Below are positions 17,392-25,910 of a DNA stretch of 48,161 nt, in pieces. The DNA comes from Oscillospiraceae bacterium. GTDB lineage: Bacteria; Bacillota; Clostridia; Oscillospirales; Oscillospiraceae. The position numbers and the translations under genes were made by a program. The stretch is from positions 1-48,161 of the forward strand of contig JAGBEA010000018.1 in the NCBI GenBank assembly GCA_017937195.1, in the 5' to 3' direction. Positions within the stretch are counted from its first letter, which is position 1. Each line of letters begins with the position of its first letter. The notes beneath the pieces were generated by a model, which was not told the origin of the DNA, made no database searches, and saw only the letters and a list, made by a program, of their open reading frames with translations.

Positions 17392-17985
17392 ATGTCGATC
17401 AATTTCAATAAGGCAGAATTTGTACTTTCTGCTGTAAAACAGAGCACTTTTGTCCGTGACGGACGCCCGCAGGTCACTTTTGCAGGTCGTTCCAATGTGG
17501 GTAAATCCTCTGTGATCAACCGCCTGCTGGGCCGCAAGAACTTCGCCCGCGTAGGCGCAACTCCCGGTAAGACCAGCCAGATCAACTATTTTCTTATTGA
17601 CGGACAGATCTATTTTACCGACCTGCCCGGCTATGGCTATGCCAAGGTCTCTAAGGATGAGCGCGACCGCTGGGGTCGGCTGATGGAGAACTACTTCCAG
17701 GAGGAAGGTCTGATCACTGTCGGTGTGCTGATCGTAGATGCCCGCCACAAGCCCACTGCGGATGATGTGACTATGTGTGATTGGTTCAAGGGCACCGGCT
17801 GTCCCTTCATTGTGGTGGCCAACAAGCTGGATAAGCTGAAGAACCGTGAGATCGAGCCCAATATGCAGCGCATCCGCGAAACGCTGGAGCTGGATGAGTC
17901 GGTTGCACTGGTGCCGTTTTCTGCTGAAAAGGGTATCGGCAAGACGGAAGTTCTTTCGCTGATCGAACAGCTCTGCCAAGATTGA
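17392..17985 (+). CDS. engB: Ribosome biogenesis GTPase YsxC/EngB
   Basis: GTPase of 197 residues required for 50S assembly. G1 is GRSNVGKSS (32-40), G3 is DLPGYGYA starting at 77, and G4 is NKLDK. The start follows AGAGGAGG. The lon-engB order is conserved across Firmicutes, and a terminator closes the group. Confidence 0.96.
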   Translation: MSINFNKAEFVLSAVKQSTFVRDGRPQVTFAGRSNVGKSSVINRLLGRKNFARVGATPGKTSQINYFLIDGQIYFTDLPGYGYAKVSKDERDRWGRLMENYFQEEGLITVGVLIVDARHKPTADDVTMCDWFKGTGCPFIVVANKLDKLKNREIEPNMQRIRETLELDESVALVPFSAEKGIGKTEVLSLIEQLCQD

Positions 17986-17989
17986 CGGA

Positions 17990-18026
17990 AGAGGGGAGAG
18001 GCTAATTGCCTCACCCCTCTTTTTTC
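17990..18026 (+). terminator. engB terminator
   Basis: A 13-base stem with one mismatch (AGAGGGGAGAGGC / GCCTCACCCCTCT), a five-base loop and a run of T. Confidence 0.9.
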
Positions 18027-18054
18027 TTGTAATTTACCGCAACTGTGGTACAAT
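18027..18054 (+). promoter_or_regulatory. Promoter of the yedF selenium operon
   Basis: TTGTAA (18027-18032), a 16-base spacer, and TACAAT (18049-18054), starting right after the engB terminator and 35 bases before yedF. Confidence 0.65.
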
Positions 18055-18088
18055 ATTCTTCAAGAAGAATAACGAAGGAGGCTCAGCT

Positions 18089-18688
18089 ATGACAAACACC
18101 GTAGATGCAAGAGGTATGGCGTGTCCCATTCCGGTTGTCAAAGCCAATCAGGCTTTGGCGCAAATGAACGAAGGTGTGCTGGAAGTACATGTCGACAATT
18201 CCGTAGCCGTTGAAAATCTCAAGCGTATGGCGCTGCAGAAGGGGCTGCCTGTCAAGACAGAGCAGCCGGAGGCTGACCACTATGTAGTAACGATCCCCGT
18301 TACCGGCGCTGTCGACACCACTATGCCGGAGATCACCTGCACGGATTGCGGCACAAATACGGTGATTGCTGTCGATACGGATATTATGGGTCGCGGCAAC
18401 GATGAGCTGGGTGCTGTGCTGATCAAGGGTTTTCTTTTCGCTGTGTCCCGCCTTGAAACGCTGCCCAAAACCATTTTGTTCTATAATGGTGGCGCAAAGC
18501 TGACAACGGAAGACTCTGCATCTCTGGAAGATCTGCGCCTGATGGAGCAGCAGGGTGTCGAGATCCTGACCTGCGGCACTTGCCTGAATTACTACGGCTT
18601 GACCGAGAAGCTGGCGGTCGGCAGCGTGACCGATATGTACACCATTGTAGAGCGCCTGAGCCGCGCAGAGAAGGTGATCAAGCCGTGA
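18089..18688 (+). CDS. yedF: Selenium metabolism protein YedF
   Basis: A 199-residue two-domain protein of the selenium-metabolism YedF family (TIGR03527 type). The N-terminal TusA-like domain carries the Cys-Pro-x-Pro motif at Cys12, the residue that receives sulfur or selenium as a persulfide or perselenide. The C-terminal DsrE-like domain has Cys162 and Cys165 (TCGTC). This family is found only in genomes that use selenium. Its GTGA overlap with a desulfurase-like enzyme, and selD 10 kb downstream, suggest it passes selenium toward the molybdenum hydroxylase cofactor. The chemistry is inferred. Confidence 0.92.
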   Translation: MTNTVDARGMACPIPVVKANQALAQMNEGVLEVHVDNSVAVENLKRMALQKGLPVKTEQPEADHYVVTIPVTGAVDTTMPEITCTDCGTNTVIAVDTDIMGRGNDELGAVLIKGFLFAVSRLETLPKTILFYNGGAKLTTEDSASLEDLRLMEQQGVEILTCGTCLNYYGLTEKLAVGSVTDMYTIVERLSRAEKVIKP

Positions 18689-19809
18689 TCTATCTGGATA
18701 ATGCTGCCACCACACGCACCAAACCGCAGGCTGTGATCGATGCTGTGGTGCAGGCGATGCAGACCATGGGCAACAGCGGACGCGGCGCCCACGATGACGC
18801 GCTTTCCGCGTCCCGCATCATCTACGATACCCGCGTGAAATTGGCGGCGCTTTTTGGCTGTGATGCACCGGAACGTGTCATCTTTACCTCCAATTCCACT
18901 GAGGCACTGAACATCGCCATTTCCGGCTTGTTTTCGCCGGAAGATCACGTGATCTCCACGGATTGCGAGCACAATTCTGTGCTGCGTCCGCTGTACCGTC
19001 ACGGAAATGTCAGTTTTGTTCCTGCAGATGCGCAGGGGCAGCTGGATTATTCGGAGTTCGGGAAACTTCTGCGCCCCAATACGCAGGCGGTCGTCTGTAC
19101 CCACGCATCGAATTTGACCGGCGATCTCCTTGATTTGGAGCGAATTTCCGCCTTTTGCCGGGAAAACGGATTACTTTTCGTGGTAGATGCTTCCCAGACA
19201 GCCGGCGTGATCCCCATCGATATGACACAGCTCGGCATCGATGTGCTGTGCTTTACCGGACATAAATCCTTGATGGGTCCGCAGGGAACGGGCGGTCTTT
19301 GCATCGCAAAGGGCGTGGAACTGCGTCCGTTCAAGGTGGGCGGCACCGGCGTGCAGACTTACGCGCAGGAGCAGCCTGCGGAATATCCCACGCGTCTGGA
19401 GGCAGGAACGCTGAACAGCCACGGTATCGCCGGCTTGAATGCCGCGCTAAACTATATCAATGCCATTGGTATGGACACCATCCGCCAGAAGGAGATCGCC
19501 CTTGCCAAGCGCTTTTATGAGCTGGTCACCGGCATTGATGGCGTAACAGTCTACGGCGACTTCTCTTCGTGGGATCGCGCCGCCATCGTGACGCTGAATA
19601 TCCGCGACTTGGACTCCGCGCAGGTCAGTGACTATCTGAGCGAGTATTTCGGCATCGCAACCCGTCCCGGCGGACACTGCGCGCCCCGCCTGCATCAGGC
19701 ATTGGGTACTGTTGAGCGGGGTGCGGTTCGCTTCAGCTTCGGCTGGCATAACACCGAATACGATGTAGATATGGCGGTCCGCGCCATCGCGGAGGTGGCA
19801 AGACCATGA
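18685..19809 (+). CDS. Cysteine desulfurase-like class V aminotransferase of the SDMH cluster
   Basis: PLP enzyme of 374 residues in the cysteine desulfurase/selenocysteine lyase fold. Lys194 (TGHKSLMG) binds PLP, His96 (CEHN) stacks on the ring, and Cys332 in RPGGHCAP is the persulfide-forming residue. It matches the subgroup (TIGR01977 type) that accompanies selenium-dependent molybdenum hydroxylases in Enterococcus and Clostridia. The start is GTG at 18685, overlapping the yedF stop by four bases and preceded by AAGGTG; earlier in-frame codons lie inside yedF. Likely role: releasing sulfur or selenium from cysteine or selenocysteine for the terminal ligand of the Mo cofactor. Confidence 0.92.
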   Translation: MIYLDNAATTRTKPQAVIDAVVQAMQTMGNSGRGAHDDALSASRIIYDTRVKLAALFGCDAPERVIFTSNSTEALNIAISGLFSPEDHVISTDCEHNSVLRPLYRHGNVSFVPADAQGQLDYSEFGKLLRPNTQAVVCTHASNLTGDLLDLERISAFCRENGLLFVVDASQTAGVIPIDMTQLGIDVLCFTGHKSLMGPQGTGGLCIAKGVELRPFKVGGTGVQTYAQEQPAEYPTRLEAGTLNSHGIAGLNAALNYINAIGMDTIRQKEIALAKRFYELVTGIDGVTVYGDFSSWDRAAIVTLNIRDLDSAQVSDYLSEYFGIATRPGGHCAPRLHQALGTVERGAVRFSFGWHNTEYDVDMAVRAIAEVARP

Positions 19810-20036
19810 TTGAAAAAAAGCTGTGGCTGATCGTCACATTCCATACAACAGCGGATGCAATGGCGATGGAACGCAAATGCCGCACTGCCAACGTAGCCGG
19901 TCGCTTGATCCCGGTGCCGCGCAGCATCGCTGCCGGCTGCGGAATGGCTTGGCGTTCCGCTCCCGAGCTGCGCGAGCCGTTGGAGGCGCTGCTGCAGGAA
20001 CTGGAATATGAAGGGATTTACGAACTGGAATTCTGA
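19806..20036 (+). CDS. DUF3343 putative Se/S carrier protein
   Basis: A 76-residue protein of the DUF3343 family, described as a putative selenium/sulfur carrier. The conserved core is TFHTTADAMAMERKC, with Cys at about residue 25, followed by GRLIPVPRSIAAGCGMAWR, where a second Cys lies in the G-C-G motif. It overlaps the desulfurase-like gene by four bases (ATGA) and closes the three-gene yedF operon, which a terminator follows. It presumably accepts the chalcogen from the desulfurase and hands it to a maturation factor. Confidence 0.88.
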   Translation: MIEKKLWLIVTFHTTADAMAMERKCRTANVAGRLIPVPRSIAAGCGMAWRSAPELREPLEALLQELEYEGIYELEF

Positions 20037-20039
20037 CAA

Positions 20040-20080
20040 AATAGAGATGCACGAAAGGAAACTCGCGCATCTCTATTTTT
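20040..20080 (+). terminator. Terminator of the yedF operon
   Basis: An 11-base stem AATAGAGATGC / GCATCTCTATT with a 16-base loop, followed by TTT and further T runs. Confidence 0.82.
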
Positions 20081-20100
20081 CTGTTTTTGACAAATTCAAC

Positions 20101-20129
20101 TTGCACATAGCGCTACAACATTGTATAAT
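20101..20129 (+). promoter_or_regulatory. Promoter of the fused Se-dependent xanthine dehydrogenase
   Basis: TTGCAC (20101-20106), a 17-base spacer, and a perfect TATAAT (20124-20129). The leader of about 66 bases can form an AAAGTTT/AAACTTT hairpin. Confidence 0.78.
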
Positions 20130-20201
20130 GAATCAAAAGAAAAGTTTGCCCTATGCAAAAACTTTGTTTATTTCAACAGAACTTCTGCAGAAAGGAAGAT
20201 C

Positions 20202-22796
20202 ATGATGGCTGTTTTTACGGTTAACGGTACGCAAGTCAGCGTTGATAAGAACCAAAAACTGATCCGCTATCTGCGCGATGAACTACATCTTACTTCTGTG
20301 AAGGATGGCTGCAGCGAGGGTGCCTGCGGCACCTGCCACGTACTGATCGACGGCAAGCCCACCAAAGCCTGCATTCCCCAGACCGATAAGCTGGAAGGGA
20401 AGACCATCATCACGGTGGAGGGCCTTTCCGATTGGGAGAAGCAGGTATATACCTTCGCTTTCGGCGAGGCAGGCGCTGTGCAGTGCGGCTTCTGCATTCC
20501 CGGTATGGTAATCTGCGCCAAGGCGCTGCTGGACACCAATCTGTCGCCCAGTCGTGAAGAGGCGGCTTTTGCCATTCGCAACAATATCTGCCGCTGCACC
20601 GGCTATGTGAAGATCATCGATGCCATTTTGCTGGCAGCTCGCATCTTCCGTGAAGGTGCGATCCCTGCGCCTACTGCCGATGACTGGTTCTTCGGCTCCC
20701 GCGTCCACCGTCTGGATGTGGAGGAGAAGGTGCTGGGCTACGGTCAGTATCCCGATGATGTTTATGTGGACGGTATGTGCTACGGCAGCGCCGTACGCAG
20801 TAAATTTGCCCGCGCCCGCGTGCTGTCCATCGATACCTCCGAGGCTGAAGCGTTGGAGGGTGTTGTCTGCGTGCTGACAGCGAAGGATATTCCCGGTCAG
20901 GTCAATGTGGGTCATCTGAAGAAGGATCAGCCCACACTGATCGCAGTAGGGGAGATCACCCACTATCTGGGCGATGCGGTGGCACTGGTCTGCGCGAAGG
21001 ATCAGGAGACCTTGGAGCGCGCCAAAGCGCTGGTCAAGGTGGAATATGAGGAACTGCCTGCCGTTCATAACCCCACGGAGGCTGCCGCTCCCGATGCGCC
21101 GCTGGTATTTGAAACGGATGCCAATAATCTGCAGGCCTATAAGCACGTCTCCCGCGGTGACGCGGAGGGCGCGATCCGTAATTCCAAATATGTACTGACC
21201 CATAAGTTCCATACCCCTTGGACGGAACACGCCTTTTTGGAGCCGGAATGCTGCGTAGCGCTGCCCTTGGAAAATGGCGGCGTCAAGCTGCTGTCCACCG
21301 ATCAGAGCGCCCACACCACGATGCACGAGTGTGCCGCTATGCTTGGCGTGGACTATGACCACTGTCAGGTGCAGAATATGCTGGTTGGCGGCGGCTTTGG
21401 CGGCAAGGAGGATATGTCTGTGCAGCACCACGCGGCGCTGCTGGCTTATGTTGCCCGCGTGCCGGTAAAGGTTAAGCTGAGCCGTCAGGAATCCATTCTT
21501 GTCCATCCCAAGCGCCACAGTATGGATATGGAATTCACCATGGGCTGTGATGAAAACGGCTTGATCCAGGGCGTAAAAGCCTCGGTTGTATCGGATACCG
21601 GCGCGTTTGCTTCGCTGGGCGGTCCCGTATTGGAGCGCGCCTGCACCCACGCAGCCGGCCCCTATGCCTACGAAAACTTCGAGATCGAAGGGTACGCATA
21701 CTACACCAACAATCCGCCTGCCGGCGCATTCCGCGGCTTTGGCGTAACACAGACCTGCTTCTGCACGGAAACGCTGCTGAACGAAATGGCCGATCTGGTG
21801 GGCATCAGCCCTTGGGAGATCCGCTATCGCAATGCCATCCGTCCGGGTGGTGTACTGCCCAACGGACAGATCGTGGACGAATCTACCGGCCTGGTAGAGA
21901 CTCTGGAGGCTATCAAGCCGGAATTTGACAAGGCGGTGGCAGAAGGGAAGCCCGTTGGTATTGCCTGCGCTATGAAGAACGCCGGTGTTGGCGTCGGCAT
22001 CCCCGACTGGGGTCGCTGCAAGCTGATCGTGGAAGAGGATGAGAAGGTCCATATCTATTCCGGCGCATCCTGCATCGGTCAGGGTCTGGGCACGGTTTTG
22101 GTGCAGGTAGTCGTTACCAACACGGGTCTCAAACGCGAGGATATCGTCTATGAGCGCAGTAACACTTGGATCGCACCGGATTCCGGCGATACTTCCGGCT
22201 CCCGCCAGACGCTGGTCACCGGCGAAGCAACCCGCCGCGCCTGCGAAAAGTTGATGGCAGAGCTGCAAAGCGGTAAGACTTTACATGACTTGGTAAATCA
22301 GGAATTTTACGGAGAATATCTGGCAAAGACCGATCCGTTGGGCGCAGATGTCCCCAATCCGATCAGCCACGTGGCATACGGCTATGCAACGCAGATGTGC
22401 ATCCTCGATCCCGAGTCCGGACGCATTGAAAAGATGATCGCAGCCCACGATGTGGGCAAGGCGGTCAATCCTTTGAGCTGCGAAGGACAGATCGAAGGTG
22501 GCGTTGTGATGTCTATGGGCTATGCGCTGACCGAGCAGTATCCCATTGATGAGAACTGCAAGCCGACTGCCCGCTACGGTATGCTGGGCTTGTTCCGCGC
22601 CAACCAGATCCCGCCCGAGATCAAGGCCATCGTGGTGGAGAAGCCGGGTCTGCAGGTGGCAGGCGGCGCTATCGGCATCGGCGAGATCACCTCGATCCCC
22701 ACGGCGCCCGCCATTGCGGATGCCTATTTCCGTCTGGACGGACAGCGCAGATTTTCTCTGCCGCTGGATAACACACCTTACGCACGCAAGAAATAA
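20202..22796 (+). CDS. Selenium-dependent xanthine dehydrogenase (fused Fe-S and Mo domains)
   Basis: Molybdenum hydroxylase of about 864 residues in which the small 2Fe-2S subunit (1-155) is fused to the Mo-cofactor subunit (about 170-864). Fe-S ligands are Cys37, Cys42, Cys45 and Cys57, then Cys95, Cys98, Cys130 and Cys132. The Mo half has GGGFGGKED (about 396-404), GAFRGFG near 508, and the catalytic-type Glu828 in IGIGEITSIPTAPAI. Overall this matches the fused, SelD-dependent xanthine dehydrogenase family (TIGR03311 type). No FAD domain is present, so electrons must reach another carrier or the XdhB protein encoded downstream. ATG pairs at 20202 and 20205 follow AAAGGAAG. The substrate, xanthine or another purine, is inferred from family. 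Confidence 0.93.
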   Translation: MMAVFTVNGTQVSVDKNQKLIRYLRDELHLTSVKDGCSEGACGTCHVLIDGKPTKACIPQTDKLEGKTIITVEGLSDWEKQVYTFAFGEAGAVQCGFCIPGMVICAKALLDTNLSPSREEAAFAIRNNICRCTGYVKIIDAILLAARIFREGAIPAPTADDWFFGSRVHRLDVEEKVLGYGQYPDDVYVDGMCYGSAVRSKFARARVLSIDTSEAEALEGVVCVLTAKDIPGQVNVGHLKKDQPTLIAVGEITHYLGDAVALVCAKDQETLERAKALVKVEYEELPAVHNPTEAAAPDAPLVFETDANNLQAYKHVSRGDAEGAIRNSKYVLTHKFHTPWTEHAFLEPECCVALPLENGGVKLLSTDQSAHTTMHECAAMLGVDYDHCQVQNMLVGGGFGGKEDMSVQHHAALLAYVARVPVKVKLSRQESILVHPKRHSMDMEFTMGCDENGLIQGVKASVVSDTGAFASLGGPVLERACTHAAGPYAYENFEIEGYAYYTNNPPAGAFRGFGVTQTCFCTETLLNEMADLVGISPWEIRYRNAIRPGGVLPNGQIVDESTGLVETLEAIKPEFDKAVAEGKPVGIACAMKNAGVGVGIPDWGRCKLIVEEDEKVHIYSGASCIGQGLGTVLVQVVVTNTGLKREDIVYERSNTWIAPDSGDTSGSRQTLVTGEATRRACEKLMAELQSGKTLHDLVNQEFYGEYLAKTDPLGADVPNPISHVAYGYATQMCILDPESGRIEKMIAAHDVGKAVNPLSCEGQIEGGVVMSMGYALTEQYPIDENCKPTARYGMLGLFRANQIPPEIKAIVVEKPGLQVAGGAIGIGEITSIPTAPAIADAYFRLDGQRRFSLPLDNTPYARKK

Positions 22797-22799
22797 GAG

Positions 22800-22835
22800 A
22801 AGGGTTACGGTGCTTGACACGGCACCGTAACCCTT
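22800..22835. terminator. Bidirectional terminator between xanthine dehydrogenase and mocA
   Basis: A 14-base perfect stem AAGGGTTACGGTGC / GCACCGTAACCCTT lies between convergent genes, with T-rich sequence on both flanks. Confidence 0.82.
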
Positions 22836-22841
22836 TCACGC

Positions 22842-23411
22842 TTATTTTACCAATTTTTCCAGTTCCTGCGGCGTATCAATATCACAGAGCTGTTTTTCAT
22901 CAGCCTCCAGCAATCGCGCACCATGCGCATCAGCTTTGATCACCGCACCGCCGCCCGTATCACCCTGCAGAGCCAACAGCGCAGGGAAGCAGGCAGCAGG
23001 GAAGATGCAGGGATTTCCGCGCACACCGTTATGCGCCAAGGCTGCGATACGCTGCGGCTGCTGCAGATAGAATTCCACCAACCGCTCCACCGTTTCGCGC
23101 TGCAAAAGGGGCTGGTCAGCCACCATAAACAACACGGCATCCGTTTGCTGCACCGTCTGTAAGCCTAACTTGATGGTATAGCTGATGCCACGCTCCGGAT
23201 ATCGGTTTTCGATAGAGGAGAAGCCGCGCCGCTTTGCAAGCTCAATAATCGGCGCGTACTGCGTGACCACCGCAACTGTATCCACCACATCACGGGGTAC
23301 AGCGTCCAATGCGCGTTCGATCACAGATTTTCCGTCTATTACACGCAGCAGCTTATTGCTGCCGAAGCGCGAGCCGTTTCCGGCCGCCATCACAACACAC
23401 CCGATCCGCAC
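22842..23411 (-). CDS. mocA: MocA-like molybdenum cofactor nucleotidyltransferase
   Basis: A 189-residue nucleotidyltransferase of the MocA/YgfJ type that converts molybdopterin to its cytosine dinucleotide. The nucleotide-binding signature is VVMAAGNGSRFGSNKLL (6-22); the metal-binding Asp is in LFMVADQPLL, and GNP.IFP follows. It starts at GTG (23411) after GGAGGGG. It lies antisense between the two xanthine dehydrogenase transcription units with its own promoter. The SDMH context suggests it matures the cofactor of both enzymes. Confidence 0.92.
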   Translation of the reverse strand: MRIGCVVMAAGNGSRFGSNKLLRVIDGKSVIERALDAVPRDVVDTVAVVTQYAPIIELAKRRGFSSIENRYPERGISYTIKLGLQTVQQTDAVLFMVADQPLLQRETVERLVEFYLQQPQRIAALAHNGVRGNPCIFPAACFPALLALQGDTGGGAVIKADAHGARLLEADEKQLCDIDTPQELEKLVK

Positions 23412-23442
23412 GCTGACCCCTCCGTTTCTGTTTGTTGCTGTC

Positions 23443-23472
23443 AGTATAAATCGTTTGGCAACAATTCGTCAA
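23443..23472 (-). promoter_or_regulatory. Promoter of mocA
   Basis: On the minus strand TTGACG, an 18-base spacer, and TATACT, ending 31 bases before the GTG start. It is divergent from the xdhA promoter, with less than 30 bases between the two -35 regions. Confidence 0.75.
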
Positions 23473-23499
23473 GAAATAGATCAAATTTATATTTTCGTC

Positions 23500-23528
23500 T
23501 TTTCAAGCAGTCGTTCTTGTGCTATAAT
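23500..23528 (+). promoter_or_regulatory. Promoter of xdhA-xdhB-xdhC
   Basis: TTTTCA, a 17-base spacer, and a perfect TATAAT (23523-23528). The leader of about 65 bases includes a CCTT-ATTT-AAGG element that overlaps the ribosome binding site AAGGAGG and could partly mask it. Confidence 0.68.
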
Positions 23529-23599
23529 TAGTAAAATTTATCCGAGGCATTAACGCAACTTCTGTTGCACCCATTCCTTATTTAAGGAGGTCTTTCAAC

Positions 23600-25894
23600 A
23601 TGGCTGAAGTAGGTAAACGTAAACCGCGTGTGGACGCCTATGATAAGGCGACAGGTCGTACCAAGTATTACGAAGATCTTATGCCCCGCGAAGCACTCTT
23701 TGCTCGCATCAAGCACTCCGAGATCGCTCATGGCATGGTCAAGTCCATTGATACCTCGGCGGCGGAAGCCATCGAAGGTGTGGTGAAGGTGCTGACATGC
23801 TTTGATGTGCCCAATATTCCGTTTCCTACAGCCGGACATCCGTGGTCGATGGAACAGAGTCATCAGGATGTGGCTGACCGTCTGCTGCTGAACCGGCATG
23901 TCCGCTATTACGGAGACGATGTGGCTGTTGTCATTGCGGAGAATGAGGTTGCCGCTGTACAAGGTGTTCGTGCGCTGAAGGTTGAGTACGAGGAATTCCC
24001 CTTCGTGCTGGATGTGCAAAAGGCAATGGAGGACGGTGCGCCTCAAATTCACAATGCATACCCCAACAATATCCTCAAGCACACTTCGCTCAGCCGCGGC
24101 AACTATGAGGAAGCCATCAAGGAACCCGGTTTGATCCGCGTTGAGGGCTGGTATGAAACGCCAAGTGTGCAGCACTGTCATATTGAAAACCACGGCTGCT
24201 ATGCTTACGAGGAAAACGGCCGCATTGTCGTGGTTGCTTCCACGCAGATCCCCCATATTGTCCGCCGCGTGGTCGGTCAGGCGTTGGGGCGCCCCTGGGG
24301 CGAGATCCGTATCGTTAAGCCCTATATCGGCGGCGGATTTGGCAACAAACAAGACGCTCTTTATGAGCCGCTGTGCGCTTATTGTTCCACGCAGGTAGGT
24401 GGACGCTGCGTGCGCCTTGACTGTTCCCGTGAAGAAACCTTTGTTTCCAACCGTCTGCGCCACGCGATCCGCTATCATATCATTTCCTGGCTTCGTCCCG
24501 ACGGTACATTTGCTGCCCGCAAGCTGGAGTGCTTCTCCAATCAGGGCGCATATTCTTCCCACGGTCACAGTATTGTTGCCAAGGGTTTGGGCGCATTCCC
24601 GCAGCAGTATCAGTGCGCTAACGTGGTGGGCGATGCCTATACCGTATTCACCAACCGGCCTGTCGCCGGCGCTATGCGCGGCTACGGCATCCCGCAGGCA
24701 ATGTTTGCCAACGAATCCCATATTGACGACTGCGCTAAAGCTGTCGGTATGGATCCGCTGGCATTCCGCCATAAGAATCTGATGGAAGTGGGCTACGAAG
24801 ATCCCTTCTCTAAAAATGTCAATTATTTCGATTCCTATAACCAGTGTCTGGCCAAAGGAAAGGAATACATCGACTATGACCGCAAGATAGCAGAATACGC
24901 CAAGGAAACCGGTCCGATCCGCCATGGTATTGGTGTAGCTGCCTTTTGGTATAATACCGCGGTATATCCCATTGCACTGGAAACTTCCTCCAACCGTATG
25001 CAGCTGAATCTGGACGGCACGGTCACGATGCAGTGCGGTGAAACAGAGATCGGTCAGGGCGCAGACACGGTTTTCGCGCAGATGGCGGCAGATGTTCTCG
25101 GTCTTGCCAGCTATCGTGATGTGAATGTAGTGTCTTGTCAGGATACCGACATCACGCCTACCGGCTTGGGCGCTTACGCCAGCCGTCAGACCTATGTGGC
25201 AGGCTTTTCCATCCGCCAGACGGGCTTGCTTTTGAAGGAAAAGATCCTCAAGCGCGCTTGTGATCTGACCCGTCAGGCACCGTACAATATTGATATTGTT
25301 GACGGCAATATCGTGCGCATCACGGACGGTAAAAAGCTGATGACTTTAAGTGAGCTTGCTATGACGGCGCAGTATGATCCCGTCAACAGCGAACACATTA
25401 CCGCCGAAGAAACCTATACCATCCGCAATAACGCATATTCTTTCGGCTGCACCTTTGCAGAAGTGGAAGTGGATATTCCTATGTGTAAGGTTACGCTGAC
25501 CAATATCGTTAATGTGCATGACTGCGGCACACTGATCAATCCCGCGCTGGCAGAGGCACAGGTACATGGCGGTATGTCGATGGCTATCGGTTACGGCTTG
25601 AGCGAGCAGCTGCTGTTCGACGAGAAGACCGGTAAACCGCTGAACAATAATCTGCTGGACTACAAGCTCTCCACCTTTATGGATCACCCTCATCTGGAAG
25701 CGCAGTTTGTAGAAAACCCCGAGCCCACCAGCGCCTTTGGCACCAAGTCTTTGGGCGAACCGCCCGCTTGTTCCGGCGCTCCGGCTATCCGTAACGCAAT
25801 TTACAATGCTACCGGCGTAGCCATCAATGAAAACCCCATCACCCCTCATGTTCTGTTTAAATATTTCACCCAAGAGGGTCTGATCGAAGAATAA
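23600..25894 (+). CDS. xdhA: Xanthine dehydrogenase molybdenum-binding subunit
   Basis: Molybdopterin-binding catalytic subunit of 764 residues. It shows GGGFGNKQD (about 244-252), GAMRGYGIPQ starting at 357, the CGETEIGQGADT loop, and the C-terminal LGEPPACSGAPAI with Glu720 as likely general base. An AAGGAGG precedes the start. xdhB and xdhC follow in one operon, giving a complete Mo/FAD/2Fe-2S heterotrimer for purine oxidation with NAD or another acceptor. Its place between mocA and yqeB-selD suggests a selenium-containing Mo site, but the sequence itself does not show selenium. Other Mo hydroxylases such as nicotinate or purine hydroxylase are alternatives. Confidence 0.92.
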   Translation: MAEVGKRKPRVDAYDKATGRTKYYEDLMPREALFARIKHSEIAHGMVKSIDTSAAEAIEGVVKVLTCFDVPNIPFPTAGHPWSMEQSHQDVADRLLLNRHVRYYGDDVAVVIAENEVAAVQGVRALKVEYEEFPFVLDVQKAMEDGAPQIHNAYPNNILKHTSLSRGNYEEAIKEPGLIRVEGWYETPSVQHCHIENHGCYAYEENGRIVVVASTQIPHIVRRVVGQALGRPWGEIRIVKPYIGGGFGNKQDALYEPLCAYCSTQVGGRCVRLDCSREETFVSNRLRHAIRYHIISWLRPDGTFAARKLECFSNQGAYSSHGHSIVAKGLGAFPQQYQCANVVGDAYTVFTNRPVAGAMRGYGIPQAMFANESHIDDCAKAVGMDPLAFRHKNLMEVGYEDPFSKNVNYFDSYNQCLAKGKEYIDYDRKIAEYAKETGPIRHGIGVAAFWYNTAVYPIALETSSNRMQLNLDGTVTMQCGETEIGQGADTVFAQMAADVLGLASYRDVNVVSCQDTDITPTGLGAYASRQTYVAGFSIRQTGLLLKEKILKRACDLTRQAPYNIDIVDGNIVRITDGKKLMTLSELAMTAQYDPVNSEHITAEETYTIRNNAYSFGCTFAEVEVDIPMCKVTLTNIVNVHDCGTLINPALAEAQVHGGMSMAIGYGLSEQLLFDEKTGKPLNNNLLDYKLSTFMDHPHLEAQFVENPEPTSAFGTKSLGEPPACSGAPAIRNAIYNATGVAINENPITPHVLFKYFTQEGLIEE

Positions 25895-25910
25895 AAGGAG
25901 GCAGAAAGCT

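Noticed and set aside
23529..23599. Molybdenum cofactor or purine riboswitch before xdhA
   Set aside because: The leader is only about 65 bases with short hairpins; too small for either known riboswitch and without their conserved loops.
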